From positions 1 through 20,605 of the forward strand of contig CABSMX010000030.1 of assembly GCA_902478945.1 (NCBI GenBank): a stretch of 20,605 nucleotides of DNA. Reading direction: 5' to 3'. A program made the position numbers and the translations under genes. This DNA is from an uncultured Collinsella sp. (GTDB taxonomy: Bacteria > Actinomycetota > Coriobacteriia > Coriobacteriales > Coriobacteriaceae). Below, one piece after another: positions 7,467 through 14,194 of this stretch. Within the stretch, counting starts at the first letter, position 1, and each line of letters opens with the position of its first letter. Below the pieces are notes generated by a model. It saw only the letters and a program-made list of their open reading frames with translations. It was not told the origin of the DNA and searched no databases.

Positions 7467-8159
7467 CTAAACGGAGCATTCCTCGTTTTCGGCATCGATA
7501 CGGGCTTTGGCGGCATCGGCGGCGATATGATACGAAAATCCCTTGCCCATTAAAAAACGAACGAGCTTCTCAAAGCCGCGTGTTTCAGGAACGCGGCGCT
7601 TAGAAAGCAGCGCGGAGGCACGCGCCAAGTCGTCTTCGGCAGCAAAATACTGTTCTGGATATCCGGGAATGTCCTCGAGAGTCACGTGGCGACGTTTGAG
7701 CTCGGTCTCGATCTTGCGCTGCCCCCATCCACGGCGCTTACGCTCCTCGATAAAATAGGCGCAGAAGCGATTCTCATCTAAAAAACGGTACTCGGTGGCA
7801 CAAGAAACGGCGAAATCAATTGCCGGCTGACGAAAACCATAGCAAGCAAGCTTATCGCGCACTTCGCCCGTAGCATGATCACGGCGCGAAAGCATCTCGG
7901 TCACCATGGTGAGGGCGCACTTACGCTCAATAAGCTCAACGGACTCACGAAAGGCATCCCAGTCACAGGGCAACTCGGGGCGGTTTTTAACGTACTGACG
8001 CGCCACGCGTGTGGGAATCCAGATGCTGCGTTGAAAACCGCCCTCAAGATCGCAATCGATATGCGCACAGGGCTTTTTAGAAGCGTAGCCGGTCGAGAAC
8101 GAGGAGGGCGCCTTCTTATCGGGAAAGACGACCGTAGCCTCGGTCACGGTATACGACAT
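7467..8159 (-). CDS. recX: Regulatory protein RecX
   Basis: RecX binds the RecA filament and limits its activity. The 230-residue protein has the RecX three-helix repeats. The clearest block is Phe-Leu-Asp-Glu-Asn-Arg-Phe-Cys-Ala-Tyr-Phe-Ile-Glu-Glu-Arg-Lys-Arg-Arg-Gly-Trp-Gly, followed by Arg-Lys-Ile-Glu-x-Glu-Leu-Lys-Arg-Arg. About 75 less conserved N-terminal residues precede the repeats, as in several actinobacterial RecX proteins. The ATG at 8159 lies 11 bases after the recA stop, so the two genes are almost certainly co-transcribed from the SOS-controlled recA promoter. The ribosome binding site is weak, which would keep RecX far below RecA. Confidence 0.93.
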   Translation of the reverse strand: MSYTVTEATVVFPDKKAPSSFSTGYASKKPCAHIDCDLEGGFQRSIWIPTRVARQYVKNRPELPCDWDAFRESVELIERKCALTMVTEMLSRRDHATGEVRDKLACYGFRQPAIDFAVSCATEYRFLDENRFCAYFIEERKRRGWGQRKIETELKRRHVTLEDIPGYPEQYFAAEDDLARASALLSKRRVPETRGFEKLVRFLMGKGFSYHIAADAAKARIDAENEECSV

Positions 8160-8170
8160 GGCAGCAACCG

Positions 8171-9331
8171 CTACTCATCGTCGTCGAGCATTGCGGAGCC
8201 GTCAATGGCATAGAGCTCGTCAAACCCATCATCTGCCGGCTGCTCCTCCAGCGTCTGGTCAGTAAGCTCAACCTCGGAAGGTGCATCGTCGTCATATTCA
8301 AGACCGCAGGCAAGACGAACCTTATGCTCGATCTCGTCGGCGCAATCGGGGTGCTCGCGCAAGAAGGCCTTAGCTGCTTCGCGGCCGTTGCCGAGCTTAT
8401 CATCGCCGTACGCAAACCACGAGCCCGTCTTTTTGCAGATGTCGTATTCGACAGCCATATCCAGAATCGAGCCCTCCTTGGAAATGCCCGTCCCGTACAT
8501 GATATCGAACTCGGCCGAGCGGAACGGGGCAGCCACCTTGTTCTTGACCACCTTGGCGCGCACGCGGTTGCCAATGACCTCGTCCTTGAGCTTAATGCTG
8601 TCGATGCGACGGATGTCGATACGCACGGAAGAGAAGAACTTAAGCGCACGGCCGCCCGTCGTGGTCTCGGGGTTGCCAAACATCACGCCGATCTTCTCGC
8701 GCAGCTGATTAATGAAGATGCACGTCGTATTGGACTTAGAGAGCGAGCCGGCGAGCTTGCGGAGCGCCTGGCTCATCAGACGTGCCTGCAGGCCTACCGT
8801 GGTATCGCCGATTTCGCCCTCGATCTCGGCACGCGGAGTGAGCGCGGCGACAGAGTCGACGACGATAGCATCGATAGCGCCGGAGCGAACGAGCATGTCG
8901 ACGATCTCGAGCGCCTGCTCACCCGTATCGGGCTGGGAAATGAGCACCTCGTCGATATCTACTCCAATGCGCGCGGCATAGGTGGGGTCGAGCGCATGCT
9001 CGGCATCGATAAACGCCACAACGCCACCCATGGCCTGTGCCTCTGCAAGGATCTCGAGCGACAGCGTGGTCTTACCGGAGGACTCGGGGCCGTAAATCTC
9101 GACGATGCGGCCACGCGGCACGCCGCCGATGCCCAAAGCGGCATCGAGCGACAGGGCGCCGGTGGGAATGGCCTCGACCTCGAGTTCGGGGCCACCGTCG
9201 CCATACCTCATAATGGAGCCCTGACCGAACTTCTTCTCGATCTGGGCCTTAGTGGTGGCGATCATCTCGTCGCGCTCTTTACCCGTCGTACGTGCATGGA
9301 CGGTACGTACAGGACCTGAATTCTTGGCCAT
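8171..9331 (-). CDS. recA: Recombinase RecA
   Basis: RecA forms filaments on single-stranded DNA, drives homologous pairing and triggers LexA self-cleavage. The 386-residue protein shows Walker A GPESSGKTT at 81-89, Walker B Asp-Ala-Ile-Val-Val-Asp-Ser at 154-160, the conserved Phe-Ile-Asn-Gln-Leu-Arg-Glu-Lys-Ile-Gly-Val-Met-Phe-Gly-Asn-Pro-Glu block at 206-222 leading into loop L2, and an acidic C-terminal tail ending Met-Leu-Asp-Asp-Asp-Glu. The start is the ATG at 9331, with AGGAGG 7 bases upstream. The in-frame ATG at 9355 would coincide with the expected transcription start and swallow that ribosome binding site. Promoter and LexA box lie at 9362-9390, and recX follows 11 bases after the stop. 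Confidence 0.99.
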   Translation of the reverse strand: MAKNSGPVRTVHARTTGKERDEMIATTKAQIEKKFGQGSIMRYGDGGPELEVEAIPTGALSLDAALGIGGVPRGRIVEIYGPESSGKTTLSLEILAEAQAMGGVVAFIDAEHALDPTYAARIGVDIDEVLISQPDTGEQALEIVDMLVRSGAIDAIVVDSVAALTPRAEIEGEIGDTTVGLQARLMSQALRKLAGSLSKSNTTCIFINQLREKIGVMFGNPETTTGGRALKFFSSVRIDIRRIDSIKLKDEVIGNRVRAKVVKNKVAAPFRSAEFDIMYGTGISKEGSILDMAVEYDICKKTGSWFAYGDDKLGNGREAAKAFLREHPDCADEIEHKVRLACGLEYDDDAPSEVELTDQTLEEQPADDGFDELYAIDGSAMLDDDE

Positions 9332-9361
9332 GGAAAGCCCTCCTCTTAACAACATGCATCG

Positions 9362-9390
9362 ATAATAAACGAACGGCTGTTCGTGGTCAA
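9362..9390 (-). promoter_or_regulatory. recA promoter
   Basis: Minus-strand TTGACC (9385-9390) and TATTAT (9362-9367) are 17 bases apart, 5 of 6 matches each. The transcription start is expected near 9355, leaving a short leader of about 24 bases that holds the AGGAGG ribosome binding site. The whole spacer is taken up by the LexA box. Confidence 0.85.
9370..9383. promoter_or_regulatory. LexA/SOS box at recA
   Basis: CGAACGGCTGTTCG fits the Gram-positive/actinobacterial LexA operator CGAAC-N4-GTTCG exactly, and the palindrome extends by one more pair on each side. Lying between -35 and -10, bound LexA would block RNA polymerase directly. recA-recX should therefore be induced by DNA damage. 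Confidence 0.93.
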
Positions 9391-9420
9391 CCGTACAGAT
9401 ACATCATATGCGGGCCATCA

Positions 9421-9464
9421 TTCCAAAACCCAACCAAACGCCGACCAAAAGCTGACCAAATGCT
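9421..9464. repeat. Four 11-bp phased repeats with CCAAA core
   Basis: CCAAA begins at 9423, 9434, 9445 and 9456, exactly 11 bases apart, in units whose last two are GACCAAAAGCT and GACCAAATGCT. The array lies about 65-110 bases upstream of the recA transcription start, on one face of the helix. It may be a protein-binding array or a bent-DNA element; function unknown. Confidence 0.55.
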
Positions 9465-9557
9465 TGACCGCAGAGAAACCAATAGGGACAAATCAAGCAA
9501 GAAAAGGCCTACGACCAGTACAGACTCCAAAAACGCCAGAGGTCCCCATCTCCACAA

Positions 9558-9581
9558 GTAAGGGGCCCGAAAGCCCCTTAC
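9558..9581 (-). terminator. Hairpin after cinA, probable terminator of the rnj-cinA operon
   Basis: A perfect 9-bp stem (GTAAGGGGC with GCCCCTTAC) and 6-base loop start 8 bases past the cinA stop. The minus-strand RNA has only UUGUG after it rather than a full U-run, so termination may be partial. Position and stem strength support the call. Confidence 0.65.
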
Positions 9582-9588
9582 AACACGC

Positions 9589-10119
9589 CTATTCCATAGA
9601 GCCGAGAATGCGAGTGATGCACCCCAGTGCCTCCGTGACCGCATGGGCACGAACGCACGAACGATCTCCCTCGTAGCAGCAACGCATGGAATCCACGATC
9701 GTCACTCCCCTATCGCCCAGGCGATACGCCCAGCCGATATAGAACGTTCCAGCAGGATCGTCCTCGGTGCCTCCGCCGGGACCGGCATATCCCGTTGCAC
9801 TCACAGCGATATCGCACCGGTACAGTTCCAGCGAGCCGGTGGCCATCTCGCGTGCCGTCTGATACGACACCGCGGTATAGCGGTCGAGCGTCTCTTGCTC
9901 AACGCCGAGCACGCGATGCTTAATCTCGTTGCAGTACGTCACCGCACCGCCGCGCAGCACCGCCGAGGCACCGGGAATATCGGCAATCGTCGAGGCGATC
10001 ATACCCGCGGTCAACGACTCAGCCGTCGATACCGTCACGCCCAGTGCGTCTGCACGCTCGACAATAGCGCGCGCCAGCTCCTCATTGTGCGTGACAATCT
10101 GTTCAAAAGAGTCCGTCAT
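9589..10119 (-). CDS. cinA: CinA C-terminal-domain protein, nicotinamide-nucleotide amidase (PncC type)
   Basis: PncC-type enzymes deamidate nicotinamide mononucleotide to nicotinate mononucleotide, recycling NAD by-products. The 176-residue protein is a stand-alone CinA C-terminal domain. It has Ala-Glu-Ser-Leu-Thr-Ala-Gly at 33-39 with the nucleophile region Ser35, Gly-Gly-x3-Tyr-x-Asn-Glu-x-Lys at 57-67, and Thr-Gly-Tyr-Ala-Gly-Pro-Gly-Gly-Gly at 109-117. The N-terminal molybdopterin-binding-like domain of two-domain CinA is absent, and the gene starts 12 bases after pgsA, so it is a one-domain form and not a truncation. Proximity to recA is conserved widely; in streptococci cinA and recA are co-expressed in competence. 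Here a hairpin and a separate recA promoter divide them. Confidence 0.93.
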   Translation of the reverse strand: MTDSFEQIVTHNEELARAIVERADALGVTVSTAESLTAGMIASTIADIPGASAVLRGGAVTYCNEIKHRVLGVEQETLDRYTAVSYQTAREMATGSLELYRCDIAVSATGYAGPGGGTEDDPAGTFYIGWAYRLGDRGVTIVDSMRCCYEGDRSCVRAHAVTEALGCITRILGSME

Positions 10120-10131
10120 ACCTACCAGGAC

Positions 10132-10770
10132 CTAGACCGAAAAGACAATCTTGCGGCAGTTCCAGAAGTACTGAGCGCCCGAGATAACGGTCAGAATGAC
10201 AGCGATGGCGTACAGGAAGCGTGACACCGAGTAGATACCGAGCAGCAGCGACACCGGCCCCAGCTGAAGGCCGGCCATCGCAAAAACGCACAGGTAGCCG
10301 CAGATGGAGACCATCGTGGTCGCTGTCTTGTACTTGCCGAGCTTATCGGCAGCAACGACCACACCGGCAGCGCTCGCAACCATGCGAAGGGCGCTCACCA
10401 ACAGCTCACGAAACAGGATAATGAACACGGACCACACGGTCACCGCGCCAAAATCCAAGAACAGCAGCAGGGCCGAGAACACAAGCAGCTTGTCGGCGAT
10501 GGGGTCCAAGAACTTGCCGAAATCGGTGATCTCGTTGCGCGAGCGCGCCAGATAGCCGTCGACCTTATCGGTGCACGACAGAATCACGTACAAAATGAAG
10601 GCGGCGGCTGCAAGCGGACCGTCAAAGGTGCTCCAGTCCGTACCGGCAACGCTCGCGTGAGACAGGGCCGAGACGATCATGAACACCGGGATAAAGACGA
10701 TGCGAACGCACGTCACGATGTTGGCGGGCGTCCAAACACTCGTCAGTTCCTTATTGCTCTCGTTTGCCAC
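10132..10770 (-). CDS. pgsA: CDP-diacylglycerol-glycerol-3-phosphate 3-phosphatidyltransferase
   Basis: PgsA makes phosphatidylglycerol phosphate from CDP-diacylglycerol and glycerol 3-phosphate in the cytoplasmic membrane. The 212-residue protein has several hydrophobic helices and the complete CDP-alcohol phosphatidyltransferase motif: Asp68-x2-Asp71-Gly72-x2-Ala75-Arg76-x8-Gly85-x3-Asp89-x3-Asp93. It starts with GTG at 10770; AGGAG lies 6 bases upstream and overlaps the end of rimO, which supports this start. rimO ends 9 bases before it and cinA begins 12 bases after it. Other CDP-alcohol transferases share the motif, but the ftsK-pgsA-cinA-recA order favours PgsA. Confidence 0.93.
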   Translation of the reverse strand: MANESNKELTSVWTPANIVTCVRIVFIPVFMIVSALSHASVAGTDWSTFDGPLAAAAFILYVILSCTDKVDGYLARSRNEITDFGKFLDPIADKLLVFSALLLFLDFGAVTVWSVFIILFRELLVSALRMVASAAGVVVAADKLGKYKTATTMVSICGYLCVFAMAGLQLGPVSLLLGIYSVSRFLYAIAVILTVISGAQYFWNCRKIVFSV

Positions 10771-10779
10771 GACGCTCTC

Positions 10780-12129
10780 CTACTCCACAACATGGCCGAT
10801 AAGCTCATAGCAGAAGCTATCGGTAAACTCAACGGTCAGAATATCGCCCACGGACGCCTCGCTGGCGTCCAGATGCACCGCGCCATCGGAATCGGGCGCC
10901 TGGAACCAGGCGTGACCGATCAGCTCGGCGCCGTCCTCGGTCTCCTCGATGCCGTCGACGATCACCTGGGCGCGCTCGCCCACATGGGCCGCCGTGGCGG
11001 CAAAACCGAGCGACTCAGCCAGATCCATGGCCTCCTGGGCGCGCTCGAGCTTGACCTCCTCATCGACCTGGCCCTCCATCTTGGCGGCCAGGCTGCCTTC
11101 CTCACGCGAGTAGGCAAAGACGCTCGTGTAGTCAAAGCCGACAGTGTCCATAAAGTCGATAAGATCGCGGAACTCGTCATCGGTCTCGGTCGGGAAGCCG
11201 ACCATGGCCGTGGAACGAATCACGATGCCAGGGATGCGCTCGCGAAGATCACGGAACAGATCCTCGAGCTCCTGGCGCGAGCCGGAGCGGCGCATGGCCT
11301 TGAGGATGCGCGCGTCGCAGTGCTGCACGGGGATATCGATATAGGGCAGTACCTCGGGCGTATCGCGAATCGTCTCGATAAGCTCGTCGGTCATGCCCTC
11401 GGGCTGCAGATAGAGCACACGGACCCAGACGTTATGCGGACGTACGGCCTCGGCAACGGCGCGCAGCAGCTGCGCCAGATTGCGCGGAGAGCCCTCGGCG
11501 ACGTCCTCGTCGGCAAAGTCGGTGCCCCAAATGCCCGTGTCCTGCCCGATCAGAACGATCTCGCGCACACCGCCGGCAACCAAGTCGCGCACCTCGGAGA
11601 TAATGCTTTCGGCATTGCGCGAATGATAGCGACCGCGAATGTAGGGGATCATGCAGAAGCTGCAAAAACGATTACAGCCATCGGAAATCTTGACATAGGC
11701 AACGGCACCCTCGACGGTACGCTTGACCTGCGGAATATAGGCAGCGATCTCGCGCTCCACGCCCAGCACGCCATCAATGACAGAGACGATACCGTCTTCC
11801 TCATCGGCCTTCACAAAGGCCGCGACCTCGGGAAGCTCGTCGGGCAGGTCATCGCCGTAACGAGACGGCACGCAACCGCACATGACGATGGGGCAGGCGC
11901 GAACGCCGTCCTGCACCTCGTTAGCGAGCTCGAGCGTGGTCTCGATGCTCTCGGACGTCGCCGAGGCAAGAAACGAGCACGTGTTGACGATAGCGATATC
12001 GGCATCCTGCGGATCGAATGCCTCCTCGTAGCCCGCAGCGGTCAGCAGCGAACGCATGCGGTCGGTATCGACCTCGTTCTTGGCGCAGCCAAGCGTGATA
12101 TAGAGTACGGAACCCAACGGAGTATCCAT
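10780..12129 (-). CDS. rimO: Ribosomal protein uS12 methylthiotransferase RimO
   Basis: RimO is a radical-SAM enzyme that beta-methylthiolates an aspartate of ribosomal protein S12. In 449 residues the N-terminal cysteines are Cys15 (LGCAKNEVD), Cys51 (NTCSF) and Cys86 (CGC), and the radical-SAM motif is Cys152-x3-Cys156-x2-Cys159 in GCNRFCSFC, followed by a TRAM domain. The GCAKNEVD signature separates RimO from MiaB (GCQMN), which is also encoded in this window. The ATG at 12129 has AAGGA about 12 bases upstream, rather distant. yajQ lies 26 bases upstream and pgsA 9 bases downstream. Confidence 0.96.
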   Translation of the reverse strand: MDTPLGSVLYITLGCAKNEVDTDRMRSLLTAAGYEEAFDPQDADIAIVNTCSFLASATSESIETTLELANEVQDGVRACPIVMCGCVPSRYGDDLPDELPEVAAFVKADEEDGIVSVIDGVLGVEREIAAYIPQVKRTVEGAVAYVKISDGCNRFCSFCMIPYIRGRYHSRNAESIISEVRDLVAGGVREIVLIGQDTGIWGTDFADEDVAEGSPRNLAQLLRAVAEAVRPHNVWVRVLYLQPEGMTDELIETIRDTPEVLPYIDIPVQHCDARILKAMRRSGSRQELEDLFRDLRERIPGIVIRSTAMVGFPTETDDEFRDLIDFMDTVGFDYTSVFAYSREEGSLAAKMEGQVDEEVKLERAQEAMDLAESLGFAATAAHVGERAQVIVDGIEETEDGAELIGHAWFQAPDSDGAVHLDASEASVGDILTVEFTDSFCYELIGHVVE

Positions 12130-12155
12130 GTTGGAGAGCGGTCCTTTCGAGTAAA

Positions 12156-12653
12156 TTAGCGGTAGTTGGTAAACTGCAGCGGCTGACCGTAGTCCTGGTC
12201 GCGCAGGAACTGGATCACCGTCTGAAGCGCGTCCTTAGAGGCCGAGGTAACGCGCAGCTTATCGGCCTCGATGGTCACCTTGACCTTGAGCTTTTGATCC
12301 TTGATGTCCTTATTAATCTTCTTGGCGGTCGCTTGGTCGATGCCTTCGACGATATGGCCGAGCACGCGCACGGTACCGCCCGAAGCCGCCTGCGGCGCGT
12401 CCCAGGAGACAGCCTTGAGGTCGATGCCGCGCTTGATGAGCTTAGAGCTCAGCACGTCGATGATCTGCTTGGAAACAAAATCGGCCGGGGCATTGATTGT
12501 AAAGAACTTGTCGCCCTTCGAAAGCTCGATGGTGGCGCCGGAGTCCTTGAGGTCATAGCGCTGAGAGATCTCGCGAGTGGTCTGCTGGAAAGCGTTATCG
12601 ACCTCCTGCATATTGACCTCAGACACAACGTCGAAGCTGGAATCTTTAGCCAT
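12156..12653 (-). CDS. yajQ: YajQ family nucleotide-binding protein
   Basis: The 165-residue protein matches the YajQ (DUF520) family over its full length. It begins Met-Ala-Lys-Asp-Ser-Ser-Phe-Asp-Val-Val-Ser-Glu-Val, has the Gln-Arg-Tyr-Asp-Leu-Lys-Asp-Ser block, a central Lys-Arg-Gly-Ile-Asp-Leu-Lys, and ends with Tyr-Gly-Gln-Pro-Leu-Gln-Phe-Thr-Asn-Tyr-Arg. Some members bind cyclic di-GMP (Xanthomonas) or RNA; which ligand is used here is not known. AAAGGA stands 6 bases before the ATG at 12653. It sits between the RodZ-like gene and rimO with 26-base gaps on both sides and no terminator, so it is read with them. Confidence 0.95.
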   Translation of the reverse strand: MAKDSSFDVVSEVNMQEVDNAFQQTTREISQRYDLKDSGATIELSKGDKFFTINAPADFVSKQIIDVLSSKLIKRGIDLKAVSWDAPQAASGGTVRVLGHIVEGIDQATAKKINKDIKDQKLKVKVTIEADKLRVTSASKDALQTVIQFLRDQDYGQPLQFTNYR

Positions 12654-12679
12654 GGTTCTTCCTTTCGGTACGGGGAGGC

Positions 12680-14194
12680 TTAGTAGCTGTCGTACGAATT
12701 GTCATCTGAATCGTTTGCTGCCTGGCCGTCGGATGCCGTGTCGGTGCCGTCGGCAGACTGAGCATCGGCGCCGTCGGCAGACTGGGCGTCGGTGCCGTCG
12801 GCAGTATCGGTGCCGTCGGTACCCTCGCCGTCCTTGGAGTCTGTGGACTCCTTCTTGGGAACGGTAATGGTCACGCGCGCCACGCCCGATGTCTTGGTGT
12901 CATAGCGAACCTTTTCACCGTTCTTGGTAACCGTGACATCGGAGGGCTTGGACGTGGTGATCTCGATCGAGGACTCGGGCGCGTACTCCTGCTCAAAGGG
13001 ACCGGTCGCCTGGGCGCCGTAGACCGATTTACCGTCGACCTTGACCTCAATCCAGGCGGTCTTGCCCTTGGCAACAGAAACCTTGACCTTGATGACCTCG
13101 TCCTCTTCCTTTTTTACCGTCGCCTTGGCGGCATCGGAATCGGCAGAATCCGTCGCATCGTCGGTGCCTTCATCCTCGTCAACGGATTCGGTCTTCTTGG
13201 AAGACTTCTTGGTCGTCGTCTTAGTGGCCGCGGGCGTCTCGGGCGTCGACTCGGGTGCAGAAGAGCCGCAGCCACGCAGGAGGACCACGATGAGCAAAAT
13301 CAGCAAAAGAGCCACGGCACCGATGCCGGCGTAGATGATGCGCGGATCGAGTCCATTGTTCTGAGGAGCACGTCCACCGCCGCGTCCGCGATTGGAGCCG
13401 CCACGGCCATTCCCCTGCGGCATACGGCCGCGACCGCTATCGGGACGACCACGATAGCCGCCCTGGCGCTGCGAGCCACGCTGGCCCGAACGCGGCGCAA
13501 GCTCACCACGGTTCTGATAGCCACGCTGGTCAGAGCGAGGCGCCGAAGAGCGCTGGCCGTAAGGCTGCGATTGCGAACGAAGGCGCGGCGTCACCTGCGT
13601 GGTATCGGCGTCGGCGTAACCACCGCGGGAACGCCCGGCAGAAACTCCGCGATAACCACGACCGGAGTAGCCTCCGTCGCCGTAACCGGCGCGAGGATCG
13701 CGACTCAACCCGCGAGCGGCGGGAAGCGCACGGTCATCCGGCATGGGCGTACTGCGAAATCGATCTCGCTGAGAACGAATCTCCTCGCTAGAGCCCGTCT
13801 CGGTGATATAACCAGCCTGCGGAGGACGCTGGCCGTACCGCGTCGAGCGACCACCCTGAACCATCAGAAAGCGTCCGTTATCGACCGACGAACGCGAGTT
13901 AACGTAGCCGGCAGCATCCTGAAAACGACCGCCCTGCTGCGAGGTCTCGCGTTCATATGCCATGAGGTCGTCAAAATAGGCATTGACGACCTCGCGCGGA
14001 TTGAGGCCCAAAAAGCGAGCGTAGCTCGAAATCATGCCCTGCGCATAGCCACGCGGGGGCATCGATGCAAAGTTACCGGTCTCGAAAAACTCGATGATCT
14101 GCGGCCTGATTTTGATGGTGTTGGCGACCTGCTGGATGGAAAGGCCCATCCGGCGACGCTGCTCGAGCAGCATGTCACCAAAGCGTGCAGCCAT
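12680..14194 (-). CDS. RodZ/YmfM-like membrane protein with N-terminal HTH and Arg/Gly-rich linker
   Basis: The 504-residue protein has the RodZ plan. A helix-turn-helix domain (about 1-75) contains Leu-Glu-Gln-Arg-Arg-Arg-Met-Gly-Leu-Ser-Ile and Pro-Arg-Gly-Tyr-Ala-Gln-Gly-Met-Ile-Ser-Ser-Tyr-Ala-Arg. One transmembrane helix (286-306) follows, then an external domain (about 365-445) resembling DUF4115. RodZ ties MreB to the envelope in rod-shaped cells. The cytoplasmic linker (about 165-276) is very rich in Arg, Gly, Gln and Tyr with many RG/RGG and GYRG steps. The external part is flanked by Lys/Thr-rich (323-335) and acidic Asp/Thr/Ser-rich stretches, the latter with an 8-residue repeat at the end. 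The ATG at 14194 shares a base with the ftsK stop (TGATG). An HTH gene beside ftsK/pgsA is usual in Actinobacteria and Bacillus. Confidence 0.85.
   Translation of the reverse strand: MAARFGDMLLEQRRRMGLSIQQVANTIKIRPQIIEFFETGNFASMPPRGYAQGMISSYARFLGLNPREVVNAYFDDLMAYERETSQQGGRFQDAAGYVNSRSSVDNGRFLMVQGGRSTRYGQRPPQAGYITETGSSEEIRSQRDRFRSTPMPDDRALPAARGLSRDPRAGYGDGGYSGRGYRGVSAGRSRGGYADADTTQVTPRLRSQSQPYGQRSSAPRSDQRGYQNRGELAPRSGQRGSQRQGGYRGRPDSGRGRMPQGNGRGGSNRGRGGGRAPQNNGLDPRIIYAGIGAVALLLILLIVVLLRGCGSSAPESTPETPAATKTTTKKSSKKTESVDEDEGTDDATDSADSDAAKATVKKEEDEVIKVKVSVAKGKTAWIEVKVDGKSVYGAQATGPFEQEYAPESSIEITTSKPSDVTVTKNGEKVRYDTKTSGVARVTITVPKKESTDSKDGEGTDGTDTADGTDAQSADGADAQSADGTDTASDGQAANDSDDNSYDSY
12728..12799 (-). 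repeat. Three 24-bp tandem repeats at the 3' end of the RodZ-like gene
   Basis: Residues 466-489 are DGTDAQSA, DGADAQSA and a diverged third unit DGTDTASD, encoded by three 24-base units. The stretch is an acidic, disordered extracellular tail. Copy number may vary between strains by slippage. Confidence 0.75.

Noticed and set aside
9331..9355. Longer recA reading frame from an ATG at 9355
   Set aside because: That ATG coincides with the expected transcription start and the AGGAGG site would fall inside the coding region; the ATG at 9331 is correctly spaced.
9387..9650. 87-codon minus-strand frame between cinA and recA
   Set aside because: It runs through the cinA terminator, the phased repeat and the recA promoter, overlaps cinA's end in another frame, and shows no protein motif.
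9589..10119. Truncated two-domain CinA
   Set aside because: pgsA ends 12 bases upstream, the product begins normally, and stand-alone PncC-type domains of this length are common.
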